From Clostridiales bacterium Firm_16 (GTDB lineage Bacteria > Bacillota > Clostridia > Saccharofermentanales > Saccharofermentanaceae): a DNA stretch of 46,998 nucleotides. The first letter of the stretch is position 1; each line of letters starts with the position of its first letter. The notes beneath the pieces are model-generated. The model made no database searches. It was not told where the DNA came from and was given only the letters and a program-made list of their open reading frames with translations. The position numbers and the translations under genes are program-made. The stretch spans positions 1 through 46,998 of the forward strand of contig LVAV01000098.1 in NCBI GenBank assembly GCA_001604185.1, written 5' to 3'. Shown piece after piece: positions 10,877 to 18,965 of this stretch.

Positions 10877-12949
10877 TCACTGGCACAGTGCCATGATTCT
10901 CTCGAAATCGTATTCCCGGTAGATCTGCTGGGTGTCGTGAAGCGGCTCCGTCGAGACATTCGTGACGACTACGTCGGCCTGCGCCGGGTCCTCTACCACT
11001 TCCGAAGCGAGCATCTCGAACAGAACCTTCAGATTCAGGCTTTCCGTATAATGGAAATTATCCACCAGGAAAGACATGTCCGTCCCGCCGGCCACGGCCA
11101 CATCGAGCTCTCTGGCGGAATTCAGCCAGACGAAATCGTTGCTTTCCAGATCAAGGCCGAACAGGTAACAGAACCGGGCCGGTGCATTGACCGTAAAGGC
11201 CGATTCCACCGTCTTCGGTTCGAAGATCTCACCGGAATCCTCTATGTCGCGGATCATGTAGCCCGCCCGGCAGACACAGCGGTCGAAAGTCAGGTAGGAA
11301 AACACATTATCACAGAACACAATATAGTGGATATGCGGGTATTTAATCCGGAAGGCCGGAAGATCGATATCAAAGTATTCCGCTCCGCCGTCATAACCAC
11401 TGGTCTCATCGCCGGAATACGTGATCGCATCCGACTGTTTGTCCGCCATCGTACGCCAGGAGAACTCCTCCTGATGGCCCTCTTCATCGATACCGATAAC
11501 AGAAAGATCGATATCATCTACCTTCTCCCAGTAAGTGAAGGCACGTATCTTCTTACACTCTCCGATGTGGATCCTCGAACCCGAAGAAAGAACACCGAAA
11601 CCACCCTGAGAAGCGCTCTCCTTCAGCGGTACCGCATAATTGTGCATACCGGGAGCGATGTATACCTTCCCAAGCCGCCCATGGAGCACTTCTTTCAAGT
11701 TCTTTTCGATCTGACCGGACAGGATCTTGACCTGGTTTTCGGTAAGATAAGACTTTCTCTTCGCGATCTCTGCTTCCGTCTCGCCGTGAGCCAGCATCAG
11801 GTTGCATTTGAAGAATTGAAAAGCTCTGCCGCCGGGTTTCTTCCCGTATCGGGCATAGGCCTGGAAGAGCTGCATGAGCACGATGGGATTACTGCCCTTC
11901 GTCTTGTCGATCAGGCACTGAATTTCTGCATCTGTCTGAGTCCGGCTGGCAAGATAGTTCAGATTACGAAGCAGTGCGGAGGGACCTTTCGTCGAAAGAA
12001 GATCGTCGGCCGCAGAAAGAGGTCCTTCCTCCCGAAGTTTCCTCTCGAAGGAAGAATACGCGGAGTGGTTTTCCTTACCCCTCATAGCAGAAACAAATTC
12101 CTGCGCCTGCGGGGTCTTCGCCTTATAGTGGATGTGATGCAGGAAACCTGCCCACACCTTCTTCTTCTCATAGCAGGAAGAAATGTCGATCCGTCCGGAC
12201 TCCAGGATTCGGTCCATGACCTTTGTCAGGAATGTCCTGGTCTTATTGGGCAGATTCAGTTTCCGGAGATTGAAATTGTGCGCCTGCTCGAAATGGAGTT
12301 TCTCCAGGATCTTCATGACATCCGACAGGGAAAGAGAATCTACGAAGCGAGGATCTCTCGTTCCCAGAAGAAGCCCGATGCGGGTGTCTTTGGAAGCGAT
12401 GCGCTCCGGTATATAGTCATTATCCAGTATAAAAAGACGGGTAACCTCCAGCTGCCGCGGGTTCAAGGGCCGCGTGGAGCGGAGCATGTTGTCGACATAC
12501 GTACGAAGCGCCTCAGTGGCCGCATCTTCCGAAAGGATCTCGAAATCCTTCACGCTGCCGGACTCCTTAAATAACTTTCTGCGGATATCTTCCTCGTCCT
12601 CAAAGACAGAATGACGGGGCGTCGAAAAATCGCCCATTCCGTAGGTCTGCAGATAATGAAGGAGCTGATCGACGTATAGCTGCTCGAATGATAATTTCCG
12701 CACACTGTCCGGGAAGCCCTTGTAGAAAGCCATCGGGACATTCTCGCCGATCATCAGGGCCGCGTAGCGGAACATCTCCAGATCCGCCATTTTTCCGCCC
12801 CTGGTGATATTGATATTAAGGATCTTCGCCATGGCCAGACGTGCTTCTTCACAGTTTTCCGCCGAAGCACAGCTTCCTACCAAAATATGCTTGTCAAAAA
12901 GGAATTGCTTATATTCTTCTCGAAAAACTCTCTGCATAAGGGCGCCCAT
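10877..12949 (-). CDS. Large protein with C-terminal TerD-like domain (MXAN_6230/SCO0854-like)
   Basis: 690 residues, cytoplasmic, without transmembrane segments. Residues about 455-560 resemble the TerD/CABP fold of tellurite and stress-resistance proteins: DDIDLSVIGIDEEG (478-491) and SGDETSGYDGGAEYFDIDL (512-530) carry the acidic calcium-site signature. Residues 1-440 are helical and lack a recognisable catalytic motif. A segment near 300-340 (LSAADDLLSTKG, ALLRNLNYLASR) recalls the middle of actinobacterial/myxobacterial MXAN_6230/SCO0854 proteins, but the RING-type zinc end of that family is not seen. Function is unknown; stress or phage response is inferred only from the domain. It is preceded by a terminator-like leader (12964-13030) and transcribed divergently from the coiled-coil gene. 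A second ATG at 12937 is an alternative start. Confidence 0.6.
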   Translation of the reverse strand: MGALMQRVFREEYKQFLFDKHILVGSCASAENCEEARLAMAKILNINITRGGKMADLEMFRYAALMIGENVPMAFYKGFPDSVRKLSFEQLYVDQLLHYLQTYGMGDFSTPRHSVFEDEEDIRRKLFKESGSVKDFEILSEDAATEALRTYVDNMLRSTRPLNPRQLEVTRLFILDNDYIPERIASKDTRIGLLLGTRDPRFVDSLSLSDVMKILEKLHFEQAHNFNLRKLNLPNKTRTFLTKVMDRILESGRIDISSCYEKKKVWAGFLHHIHYKAKTPQAQEFVSAMRGKENHSAYSSFERKLREEGPLSAADDLLSTKGPSALLRNLNYLASRTQTDAEIQCLIDKTKGSNPIVLMQLFQAYARYGKKPGGRAFQFFKCNLMLAHGETEAEIAKRKSYLTENQVKILSGQIEKNLKEVLHGRLGKVYIAPGMHNYAVPLKESASQGGFGVLSSGSRIHIGECKKIRAFTYWEKVDDIDLSVIGIDEEGHQEEFSWRTMADKQSDAITYSGDETSGYDGGAEYFDIDLPAFRIKYPHIHYIVFCDNVFSYLTFDRCVCRAGYMIRDIEDSGEIFEPKTVESAFTVNAPARFCYLFGLDLESNDFVWLNSARELDVAVAGGTDMSFLVDNFHYTESLNLKVLFEMLASEVVEDPAQADVVVTNVSTEPLHDTQQIYREYDFERIMALCQ

Positions 12950-12963
12950 CCTCTCTTTCAGAC

Positions 12964-13030
12964 AATAAAAAAGCCGATGATATTGCCGGATTATCTTGAC
13001 ATAAGGAGTAAATCCGACTAGCTATCGGCT
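12964..13030 (-). promoter_or_regulatory. Terminator-like hairpin in the leader of the TerD-domain gene (possible attenuator)
   Basis: Read on the minus strand, AGCCGAT (13024-13030) pairs with ATCGGCT (12972-12978). An inner CGGATT/AATCCG stem lies between them, and TTTTTTATT follows at once, the form of an intrinsic terminator. The loop holds CTCCTT, an anti-Shine-Dalgarno sequence. The hairpin lies between the putative promoter and the start codon, with no minus-strand gene upstream for it to end, so transcription attenuation is the simplest reading. Confidence 0.5.
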
Positions 13031-13037
13031 AAACATA

Positions 13038-13066
13038 AATATACTCTCTTCCTGCTGAAAAAGCAA
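13038..13066 (-). promoter_or_regulatory. Putative promoter of the TerD-domain gene
   Basis: Minus-strand TTGCTT (13061-13066), 17 bases, then TATATT (13038-13043). The expected start of transcription, near 13031, would put the terminator-like hairpin at the very 5' end of the RNA. The -35 box falls inside an inverted repeat (13052-13097). Confidence 0.4.
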
Positions 13067-13097
13067 CGAAGAATAGACGGTCTTCTATGTTCAGCAG
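13052..13097. promoter_or_regulatory. Inverted repeat between divergent promoters, possible operator
   Basis: CTGCTGAA (13052-13059) is mirrored exactly by TTCAGCAG (13090-13097); a nested GAAGA/TCTTC pair lies inside. The dyad covers the -35 region of the leftward promoter and ends 30 bases before the rightward one, so one bound regulator could control both genes. Confidence 0.4.
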
Positions 13098-13126
13098 AAA
13101 AACGCATTGTAAATTGTCTGAAAAAC

Positions 13127-13154
13127 TTGAAATGCGTTCGTAACATAGTATAAT
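13127..13154 (+). promoter_or_regulatory. Promoter of the coiled-coil gene
   Basis: TTGAAA (13127-13132), 16 bases, then a perfect TATAAT (13149-13154). It is 47 bases upstream of the start codon at 13202 and is among the strongest promoter matches in the window, suggesting an abundant product. Confidence 0.7.
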
Positions 13155-13201
13155 TGAATTAGTAAGTAAATCTATCTTTTGGGTTTAGTAGGGTGATAAA
13201 A

Positions 13202-14500
13202 ATGGCTGGTTTTTTCGATGTTTTAAAGGGTAAGGCAGACGGGAAATTCGGTAGTCCGGCGGTGGAGTTGTCTGCATCAGGGGCCGCCTCCGGTAGTATT
13301 TCCAGTGGTTCTACAGGACCGAACGGTCGTGGCAATGTGCTGGCGGCCAGTACACCTGCGACGAACTCCGCAAGAGAGCGTGCCGCAGCGGCCAAAGCAC
13401 AGATAGAATATCGCAAAGCGATGGAAGAAGCTCGTAAGGCGAAGGAAGAAGCCCGTAAGAAGGACGAGACAGTGAAGAAAGATGATTCCCACAGGGTATC
13501 CCCTTTCGGTGGAAGTCATCCGTCCTCGAATTCTACTGCTTCTGCTTTCAAACCTGCCAAAGAAGCTGCACAGCCGGTTGAGGAAGCTGTTCCACAGCCG
13601 ATCTGGTCCAGTTCTTCCCGTGCTGCGAAGGCAGATGGCGAGACACGTCTGGATCGTGTAGGTTCCGAGCAGCATGCTGACCGTAGTGATCCGTCTCTCA
13701 GAAGACCGACTTATGCCGGTACCAAGAACAGAACTCCGGCAACGATTGCCGCAGAGAAAGCACAGATCGAGTTTACTCAGGCTAAGAATCGTGAAGAGCG
13801 CGCCGTTCAGGATGCAGTGGATGCCGTAAACAAGGCTGAAGCCGCAAGACAGGCTGTTGCTCAGTCCACTGAAGCATTGGAAGCTGCCGTTAAGGCCGAG
13901 ACCGAGGCTGCAGAAGCCGCTCAGCAGGCCGAGACCGAGTACAATGCCGCCATGGATGCCGCCAAGGAAGCACAGAATGCTGCCAACGAGGCGGAAGCGG
14001 CTGCACGTGCTGCCGTGAAGAAGGCGAACGAAGCTATCCGTATCGCTTCTCAGAAGAAGGCCGAGCAGGATTCCAAGTATACTGCCAAGAGAGCTCGTGA
14101 AGATGCAAGAAAGATCGCTGAGGATGCGGAGAAGCAGGCTAAGGAAGCCGCGGTTCTGGCTGAAGATCTCGTGAAAGTCACCGAGAAGAAGGCCGAAGAA
14201 GCCAAGCTTGCTACAAGACAGGCCGAGACCGTATTCGAAGCCGCGAACAAGAAGAAGCAGGAAGAGGATAACCGCATTGCTGCCGAGAAGGCTGAAGAAG
14301 CTGCCAAGATCTCTGCCGCCCAGGCGAAGGAGAAAGCAGAAGCTGCCATGAGACGTGCTGCTGAAGCTTTGGCTGCTGCCCGTAAGGCTGAGGAAGAAGC
14401 GAAGGCTGCCGCTGAGATGGCTGCTGAGGAAGCAAGAAAGGCAGAACAGCTGGCTGCCGAGAAGGCAAAGCTGGTATCTACCGTGATTCCGGAAGAATAA
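13202..14500 (+). CDS. Ala/Glu/Lys-rich long coiled-coil protein of unknown function
   Basis: 432 residues, no signal peptide and no transmembrane segment, so cytoplasmic. It opens with a short MAGFFDVLKGK head and a Ser/Gly-rich stretch, then a first charged helix (about residues 55-90), a disordered Ser/Pro region (about 90-175), and finally some 250 residues of almost unbroken Ala/Glu/Lys helix to near the end (VIPEE). The phrase AxKAQIE(Y/F) opens both helices (AAAAKAQIEYRKA and IAAEKAQIEFTQA), suggesting duplication. I recognise no family; rod-like scaffold, cytoskeletal filament or stress-protective protein are all possible. The start at 13202 has AGGGTG six bases upstream; a GTG at 13193 lies within that site. 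A strong promoter precedes it and an intrinsic terminator follows, so it is a single-gene unit, divergent from the TerD-domain gene. Confidence 0.75.
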   Translation: MAGFFDVLKGKADGKFGSPAVELSASGAASGSISSGSTGPNGRGNVLAASTPATNSARERAAAAKAQIEYRKAMEEARKAKEEARKKDETVKKDDSHRVSPFGGSHPSSNSTASAFKPAKEAAQPVEEAVPQPIWSSSSRAAKADGETRLDRVGSEQHADRSDPSLRRPTYAGTKNRTPATIAAEKAQIEFTQAKNREERAVQDAVDAVNKAEAARQAVAQSTEALEAAVKAETEAAEAAQQAETEYNAAMDAAKEAQNAANEAEAAARAAVKKANEAIRIASQKKAEQDSKYTAKRAREDARKIAEDAEKQAKEAAVLAEDLVKVTEKKAEEAKLATRQAETVFEAANKKKQEEDNRIAAEKAEEAAKISAAQAKEKAEAAMRRAAEALAAARKAEEEAKAAAEMAAEEARKAEQLAAEKAKLVSTVIPEE

Positions 14501-14538
14501 TTCCTCTCTTCCCTTCTACATTCAATGCTGAAAACAAG

Positions 14539-14575
14539 AACACTCCGTGGAAAGTCCGCGGAGTGTTTTTCTTTA
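14539..14575. terminator. Intrinsic terminator after the coiled-coil gene
   Basis: AACACTCCGTGG (14539-14550) pairs with CCGCGGAGTGTT (14556-14567), 12 base pairs with one G-U, loop AAAGT, followed by TTTCTTT. The stop codon of the convergent amidase lies within it, and on the minus strand a weaker T-rich tract follows, so it may serve both genes. Confidence 0.85.
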
Positions 14576-15400
14576 GTTTCTTCCCGTCAGGAGATTGGAG
14601 ATCTCGATCCGTCCTGATTCGCCGAAGTCCGGGGCACCCGGTGTCAGATTGAAGGCCAGCACCGACTCCTGTCCGGGCTTAAGCTCCATGACCGTTCTTC
14701 CCGACCGGTCATACACCGCTGTCGGTGCCGTCTGGTTCGGAGATGTGGCATTACTGGTCAGCGTATAGGTCGCATTCTCCACCGCCCGGGTACGGATATG
14801 TCCGCGGATCAGATCGTAGCGGTCCGGATCCGGTTTATCTGTCACATCGTAGAAAAGGATCACGTTCAGATCGGTCTTCATCTTATATAGTTCTCGGAAG
14901 TATTCCGGGAAACGCACTTCGAAGCAGATCCGCACACCGATGCGGATACCGTCAATGGCGAATACGCCCGGTTCTTCTCCGGGAGCAAAGTTGTCTCTGT
15001 CCCAGCCCCACAAGGCCCGCTTACTGTATCGTTCCACGTGACCGTCCGGGGTAAAGACCAGCGCCGTGTTATAGAACACTTCCTCTAAAGCCGGAATATC
15101 TCCGAACATCGGAATATCCATCGTCGGGGCACATTCTTCTCTTACGATGGTGCCCACCAGCACGTAGATATCGTGACACCAGGCGGCCTCCGCGATCGCG
15201 GCATGGGCCCGTTCCACTGCCCGGAAATCTACATCTTTCGAGGAAGGAACATCTCTCGGCGGATAGCCGGTGATCGCGCATTCCGGGCATACCAGGAACC
15301 GCACACCGGCCTTCGCTGCCCCTTCAATGGCGCGAAGGATATGTGCGCAGTTATTCTGCACATCTCCGGAAACAGGAAACTGGTAAGCGGCGATCTTCAT
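14573..15400 (-). CDS. Carbon-nitrogen hydrolase (nitrilase superfamily)
   Basis: 275 residues, the usual length for a single-domain nitrilase-fold amidase. The Glu-Lys-Cys triad is visible: Glu40 in LVCPECAITGYPP, Lys127 in YSKRALWGW and Cys159 in GVRICFEVRFPE. Such enzymes hydrolyse amides, carbamoyl compounds or nitriles in the cytoplasm; the substrate cannot be told from the sequence. The start at 15400 follows GGGAAGAAG. It lies 16 bases downstream of prmA and so probably belongs to the same transcript. It ends in the bidirectional terminator shared with the coiled-coil gene. Confidence 0.85.
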   Translation of the reverse strand: MKIAAYQFPVSGDVQNNCAHILRAIEGAAKAGVRFLVCPECAITGYPPRDVPSSKDVDFRAVERAHAAIAEAAWCHDIYVLVGTIVREECAPTMDIPMFGDIPALEEVFYNTALVFTPDGHVERYSKRALWGWDRDNFAPGEEPGVFAIDGIRIGVRICFEVRFPEYFRELYKMKTDLNVILFYDVTDKPDPDRYDLIRGHIRTRAVENATYTLTSNATSPNQTAPTAVYDRSGRTVMELKPGQESVLAFNLTPGAPDFGESGRIEISNLLTGRN

Positions 15401-15416
15401 GCTTCTTCCCTTCTAC

Positions 15417-16442
15417 TTACTCTTTCACGAAATAATAAGCATGCCAGTCGCCCTTCTGCTTCTCTTCTACAAGCTTCAGGCCTGCATTCTTACATGCCTC
15501 CAGGGCAATCTCTTTCTTATGGTCAATGATTCCGCTGGTGATAAAGTGACCACCGGAAACAAGTTTCTCAGGTACCATCGGGGCGATGGATGCGATGATC
15601 TCCGCCACGATATTGGCAATGATCAGGCTGTAGCCTTCCTTCTTCGCATCCTTCAGTTCTCCGGTATAGCAATCTACTTCTACATTATTCTCTTTACAGT
15701 TCTCGATGGCTACATCCACCGCCAGGCGGTCGATATCGCAGGCCTCTACAGACTTCGCACCCAGCTTACTGCAGATAATGGAAAGGATTCCGGAGCCGCA
15801 TCCTACATCCAGGACCGTATCAGACGGATCCATATATTCGTCGATAAACTCGGCACACATGGAGGTCGTCTCATGGGTACCGGTACCGAAGGCCGAACCC
15901 GGATCCAGGTAGACCACCTTCTGTCCCTCGGTCTCCGAGACGGACTCTCTTTCCCAGGTCGGCGCAATGGTGACACGGGGAGATACGGAGAAAGCGTGAT
16001 AATCCTTCTTCCATTCATTCTCCCAGTCTTCGTCCTTCACGTACTTATAGGAGACCTTGCCGTCTCCCACCGGGAGGAATTCTCCGATGTCAGCAAGTCT
16101 TTCTTCCAGAAGTGCGATGGTCTCTTCCAAGGTCTTCGAACCGGTGGCGATGTTACCGTAGATGGTACCTACGCCCTCTGGATTCTCGTATTCTTCTTCC
16201 TTGGCGCCCAGACGGATGCCATCGTCAAACTCGGCGAAATAGGCCTGGATCTTCACGTCGCTTCCCAGGGAATCCACAAATCCGTCATCGGCGTATGCCA
16301 GCGAATCCGGATCGTCAATGATTCTCTTGATCTCCAGCGGATCGCACACAGCGATGCCGTCTGCACCTAACTGGGAAAGCATCTCACAGATTGCATCGGA
16401 TGCTTCTTCTGTCGTCGTGATCTCAATTTCCACCCATTTCAT
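15417..16442 (-). CDS. prmA: Ribosomal protein L11 methyltransferase
   Basis: 341 residues. PrmA trimethylates lysines and the N-terminus of ribosomal protein L11 using S-adenosylmethionine. The N-terminal substrate-recognition part opens with WVEIEITTTEEASDAICEML, and the Rossmann-type methyltransferase domain carries DVGCGSGILSI (motif I) and ACDIDRLAV, with LIIANIVAEII matching the family's NI(L/V) motif. The insertion between the two domains is somewhat longer than in E. coli (293 residues). In many Firmicutes prmA follows dnaJ; here dnaJ is about 2.5 kb away on the same strand, with a metallophosphoesterase and an NlpC/P60-like gene between. Confidence 0.93.
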   Translation of the reverse strand: MKWVEIEITTTEEASDAICEMLSQLGADGIAVCDPLEIKRIIDDPDSLAYADDGFVDSLGSDVKIQAYFAEFDDGIRLGAKEEEYENPEGVGTIYGNIATGSKTLEETIALLEERLADIGEFLPVGDGKVSYKYVKDEDWENEWKKDYHAFSVSPRVTIAPTWERESVSETEGQKVVYLDPGSAFGTGTHETTSMCAEFIDEYMDPSDTVLDVGCGSGILSIICSKLGAKSVEACDIDRLAVDVAIENCKENNVEVDCYTGELKDAKKEGYSLIIANIVAEIIASIAPMVPEKLVSGGHFITSGIIDHKKEIALEACKNAGLKLVEEKQKGDWHAYYFVKE

Positions 16443-16503
16443 CGTATCTACCCGCCTAAGTTATAGTCTCAATATTGCTTTCTGTCCGAAAGGACGCAAA
16501 AGT

Positions 16504-16512
16504 ATTTTACCA
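16504..16512 (-). promoter_or_regulatory. Extended -10 promoter for prmA
   Basis: Minus-strand TGGTAAAAT (TG-N-TAAAAT) with no convincing -35 box, about 60 bases before the prmA start. A small GTCC-TTTC-GGAC hairpin lies in the short leader. Confidence 0.4.
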
Positions 16513-16570
16513 CAATCCGCCTGACTCCGAGGCATGTTATTCAATCGAAAAAGAAAGGTAATATCCTATC

Positions 16571-17275
16571 TTAACAGTACTCTTCCTTCTTCTTCTCCGT
16601 ATCGACCCACAGGAAGCGCTGATCCCCGATGGGACGGCCGTTCTGGTATGTGGAGAAGGTATCCAGACTCAGAAGTCTTCCCTCGTGAAGTGGTTTTTCC
16701 ATAGGAGTATGTCCCACCACCTGAAGCAGATCCCGAGGATAAAGACGCATCCGGCCGAACTGAGGACGCGCCCAGATCGGTGAGTCATGGGTCCAGAGTT
16801 CATCGTTACCCATGCGGTTAATGAAGCCGATCATGTCATCGATGGTGATCAGGCCGCCTTGACCGAAGCGCTTGATCACGAAGAACTGGGTCAGTCCCGC
16901 ATGACTGAACAGCACATTGTCTATCCGGTGAATAAATCCGCTGTGGCCCTCCGGCAGTGCATACATGATCTTATTGATCCCTTCTCGAACGATATCTCCG
17001 GCTTCGAAGGAATAACCGGACTCAAACTCCTGCCACAGGTAGCTGATGTCGTGGTTACCGATACAGAAAATCGTCTCGGGATATCTCTTAACAAAGTCCA
17101 GTGCTGCCTGCAGGGTCTGCCGATAAAGATCCAGATTCTCCTGCTGGTTCCAGTCGTCCACCAGATCGCCCAGCATAACGATATGATCGAATTTGTTTTT
17201 CTCGATGATTCTGCTTGCCTGATCGAACATCCAAGGCTTCAGATGTACATCCGGTATCACGAACGCTTTGCCCAC
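16571..17275 (-). CDS. Calcineurin-like metallophosphoesterase
   Basis: 234 residues from a GTG start at 17275. This start is preferred because AAGGAGG lies about 7 bases before it and would be inside the coding region if the ATG at 17296 were used. The two-metal phosphoesterase motifs are in order: PDVH (D-x-H), GDLVDDW (G-D-x-x-D), GNHD, and VGHT near the C-terminus. The family acts on nucleotides, diadenosine polyphosphates or phosphoproteins; the nearest general resemblance is to Ser/Thr-phosphatase or ApaH-type cytoplasmic enzymes. It stands alone between prmA and the divergent NlpC/P60-like gene. Only a weak hairpin follows its stop codon. Confidence 0.8.
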   Translation of the reverse strand: MGKAFVIPDVHLKPWMFDQASRIIEKNKFDHIVMLGDLVDDWNQQENLDLYRQTLQAALDFVKRYPETIFCIGNHDISYLWQEFESGYSFEAGDIVREGINKIMYALPEGHSGFIHRIDNVLFSHAGLTQFFVIKRFGQGGLITIDDMIGFINRMGNDELWTHDSPIWARPQFGRMRLYPRDLLQVVGHTPMEKPLHEGRLLSLDTFSTYQNGRPIGDQRFLWVDTEKKKEEYC

Positions 17276-17399
17276 TTGCAGCACCTCCTTTTCCATAGTG
17301 ATGACTATTATTCTACTATCAAAAGCGGGAAGGCGAAACCATTTTTCCCCGCTCTATACTATGAAGATTCATTGAATAACCGCGCCTTTTCCGACGAGC

Positions 17400-17427
17400 T
17401 TGCAATCACCTGTTTTACGGTTAGAAT
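17400..17427 (+). promoter_or_regulatory. Putative promoter of the NlpC/P60-like gene
   Basis: TTGCAA (17400-17405), 16 bases, TAGAAT (17422-17427), leaving a leader of about 80 bases before the GTG start at 17514. The rest of the 17276-17513 interval shows no gene. Confidence 0.4.
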
Positions 17428-17513
17428 GGATATAGACTTTTGCGATTCCGCATGAAACCGATGCGGTATGTACTCCGGGGCCGTGGCCTACGGAGAAAGA
17501 AAGGATATCTTAC

Positions 17514-18878
17514 GTGAAGAAGAATAATATACTGATCCTCGGTGCGATCACCGCGATCCTTGTTGTAGTGACCATCGTTCTTTTCATAAAGGTCATGTCT
17601 TCCGACAAGGCGGAACCTTCTGCATCGAGTGTTCCTGTTACAACAACGACAGCCGTTTCCGACGTAACGACAACAAGTGCCATCGACACGACGGTCTCCT
17701 CGGAAACCACAGAAAGCGCACCATCCACCGAGACTTCCCCGGAAGATCCGGACATCCTCAAGGTGGACGCCACCTTCCTGGGAGTCCAGAACTACGGGGA
17801 TCCGGAAGTGAAGAAAGAAAATGCCGACCAGTTCCATTACCGCTTCGAGGTCAATGGCGAAGAAAAGATCTACACCATCGATAACTCCCTTCTGGACGAG
17901 AACAATAAGCCCGCCTACCCTGTCCAGAACAAACTCAAAGAAGGCTATCCCTTCCTTCTGTCCATCAAGGACGATGTCATTATCGATGCCGACGAGATCC
18001 TTCCCGGCGGATCTGTCCCCTACTCTCCTGTCGTATCCGGCACCCCCGGCGAGAAAACGGTCATGAACTTCATCAAGACCTCCCTTATGCCGGTGGGTAC
18101 CGCGCTTTATGTATTCGGTGGCGGATGGGACTGGCAGGATACCGGCAGTGCCATTCAAGCCAGAACACTTGGTGTATCAAGTGACTGGGTCCGTTTCTTC
18201 AACAGTCAGGATGAGAGCTACACCTTCCGAGACAAGAACGACGACAAGTCCCTGCGTGATCCCAAGACCAGCTACTTTCCTTTCGGCGGATATAACGAAT
18301 ATTACTACGCGGGTCTCGACTGTTCCGGATTTGTCGGCTGGACCATCTACAATACTTTCGAGACCGAGAACGGAAGACCCGGCTACGTCTGCAGTTCCAC
18401 CAAGATGGCCAGACGTTTTGCAGAGGAATACGGCTGGGGGGATTTCTCTCAGAAAGTCGCACCTTCCGAATCCAACAGTTACAAGCTTCGTCCGGGAGAC
18501 ATCGTCAGCATCAAGGGACATGTCTGGATCTCCCTGGGCACCTGCGATGACGGCAGCGTGGTCATCGTCCATTCCACCAACGGATTTGTCAGCCGCACCG
18601 GTCAACCGGGAGGCGGAGTCGGCATCGGCGCCATCGGAAACAGTAAAGAATGCGAGGCCTATAAGCTTGCGGACCAGTATATGTCGAAATTCTATCCGGA
18701 ATGGTACAGAAGATATTCGGTTTCACTCAGCAGTCCGAGTAAATACTTCACCATCGATGGCGACGAAGCCGGACGCTTCACCTGGAATACTTCTTCCGGC
18801 CAAGGACTCACCGATGAACTCGGCGCCCAGAACATGAAGCCGGAAGAGATCCTGAAGTATTGCTACGGAGAGAAATAG
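17514..18878 (+). CDS. Membrane-anchored NlpC/P60-like cysteine peptidase
   Basis: 454 residues from a GTG start with AAGGA eight bases upstream. One N-terminal transmembrane helix (about residues 6-28) is followed by a Ser/Thr-rich linker (about 32-78), a small beta-rich domain (about 80-170), and a papain-like domain. Its probable catalytic Cys270 sits in GLDCSGFVGW, with His336 in KGHVWISLG and His353 as possible third residue, the NlpC/P60 order. Proteins of this type cut peptide bonds in cell-wall stem peptides outside the membrane. A long insertion separates the start of the domain (LYVFGGGWDW) from the Cys motif, which is unusual, so the assignment to endopeptidase activity is inferred. 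Monocistronic; it ends at a strong terminator. Confidence 0.75.
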   Translation: MKKNNILILGAITAILVVVTIVLFIKVMSSDKAEPSASSVPVTTTTAVSDVTTTSAIDTTVSSETTESAPSTETSPEDPDILKVDATFLGVQNYGDPEVKKENADQFHYRFEVNGEEKIYTIDNSLLDENNKPAYPVQNKLKEGYPFLLSIKDDVIIDADEILPGGSVPYSPVVSGTPGEKTVMNFIKTSLMPVGTALYVFGGGWDWQDTGSAIQARTLGVSSDWVRFFNSQDESYTFRDKNDDKSLRDPKTSYFPFGGYNEYYYAGLDCSGFVGWTIYNTFETENGRPGYVCSSTKMARRFAEEYGWGDFSQKVAPSESNSYKLRPGDIVSIKGHVWISLGTCDDGSVVIVHSTNGFVSRTGQPGGGVGIGAIGNSKECEAYKLADQYMSKFYPEWYRRYSVSLSSPSKYFTIDGDEAGRFTWNTSSGQGLTDELGAQNMKPEEILKYCYGEK

Positions 18879-18900
18879 AGCTTTGCACGCATATAGAAAA

Positions 18901-18935
18901 AAGGCAGTGTATCAGGATACACTGCCTTTTCTTTT
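18901..18935. terminator. Bidirectional terminator between NlpC/P60-like gene and dnaJ
   Basis: A perfect 13-base inverted repeat: AAGGCAGTGTATC (18901-18913) and GATACACTGCCTT (18916-18928). It has an A-run on the left and TTTTCTTTT on the right, so it ends both the rightward gene and the leftward heat-shock operon. Confidence 0.92.
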
Positions 18936-18965
18936 ATGTGGGGTTCGTTACAACGATTGTTGTAC

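Noticed and set aside
16520..16590. Terminator after the metallophosphoesterase
   Set aside because: Only an AGG/CCT mini-stem before TTTCTTTTT is visible on the minus strand; too weak to list.
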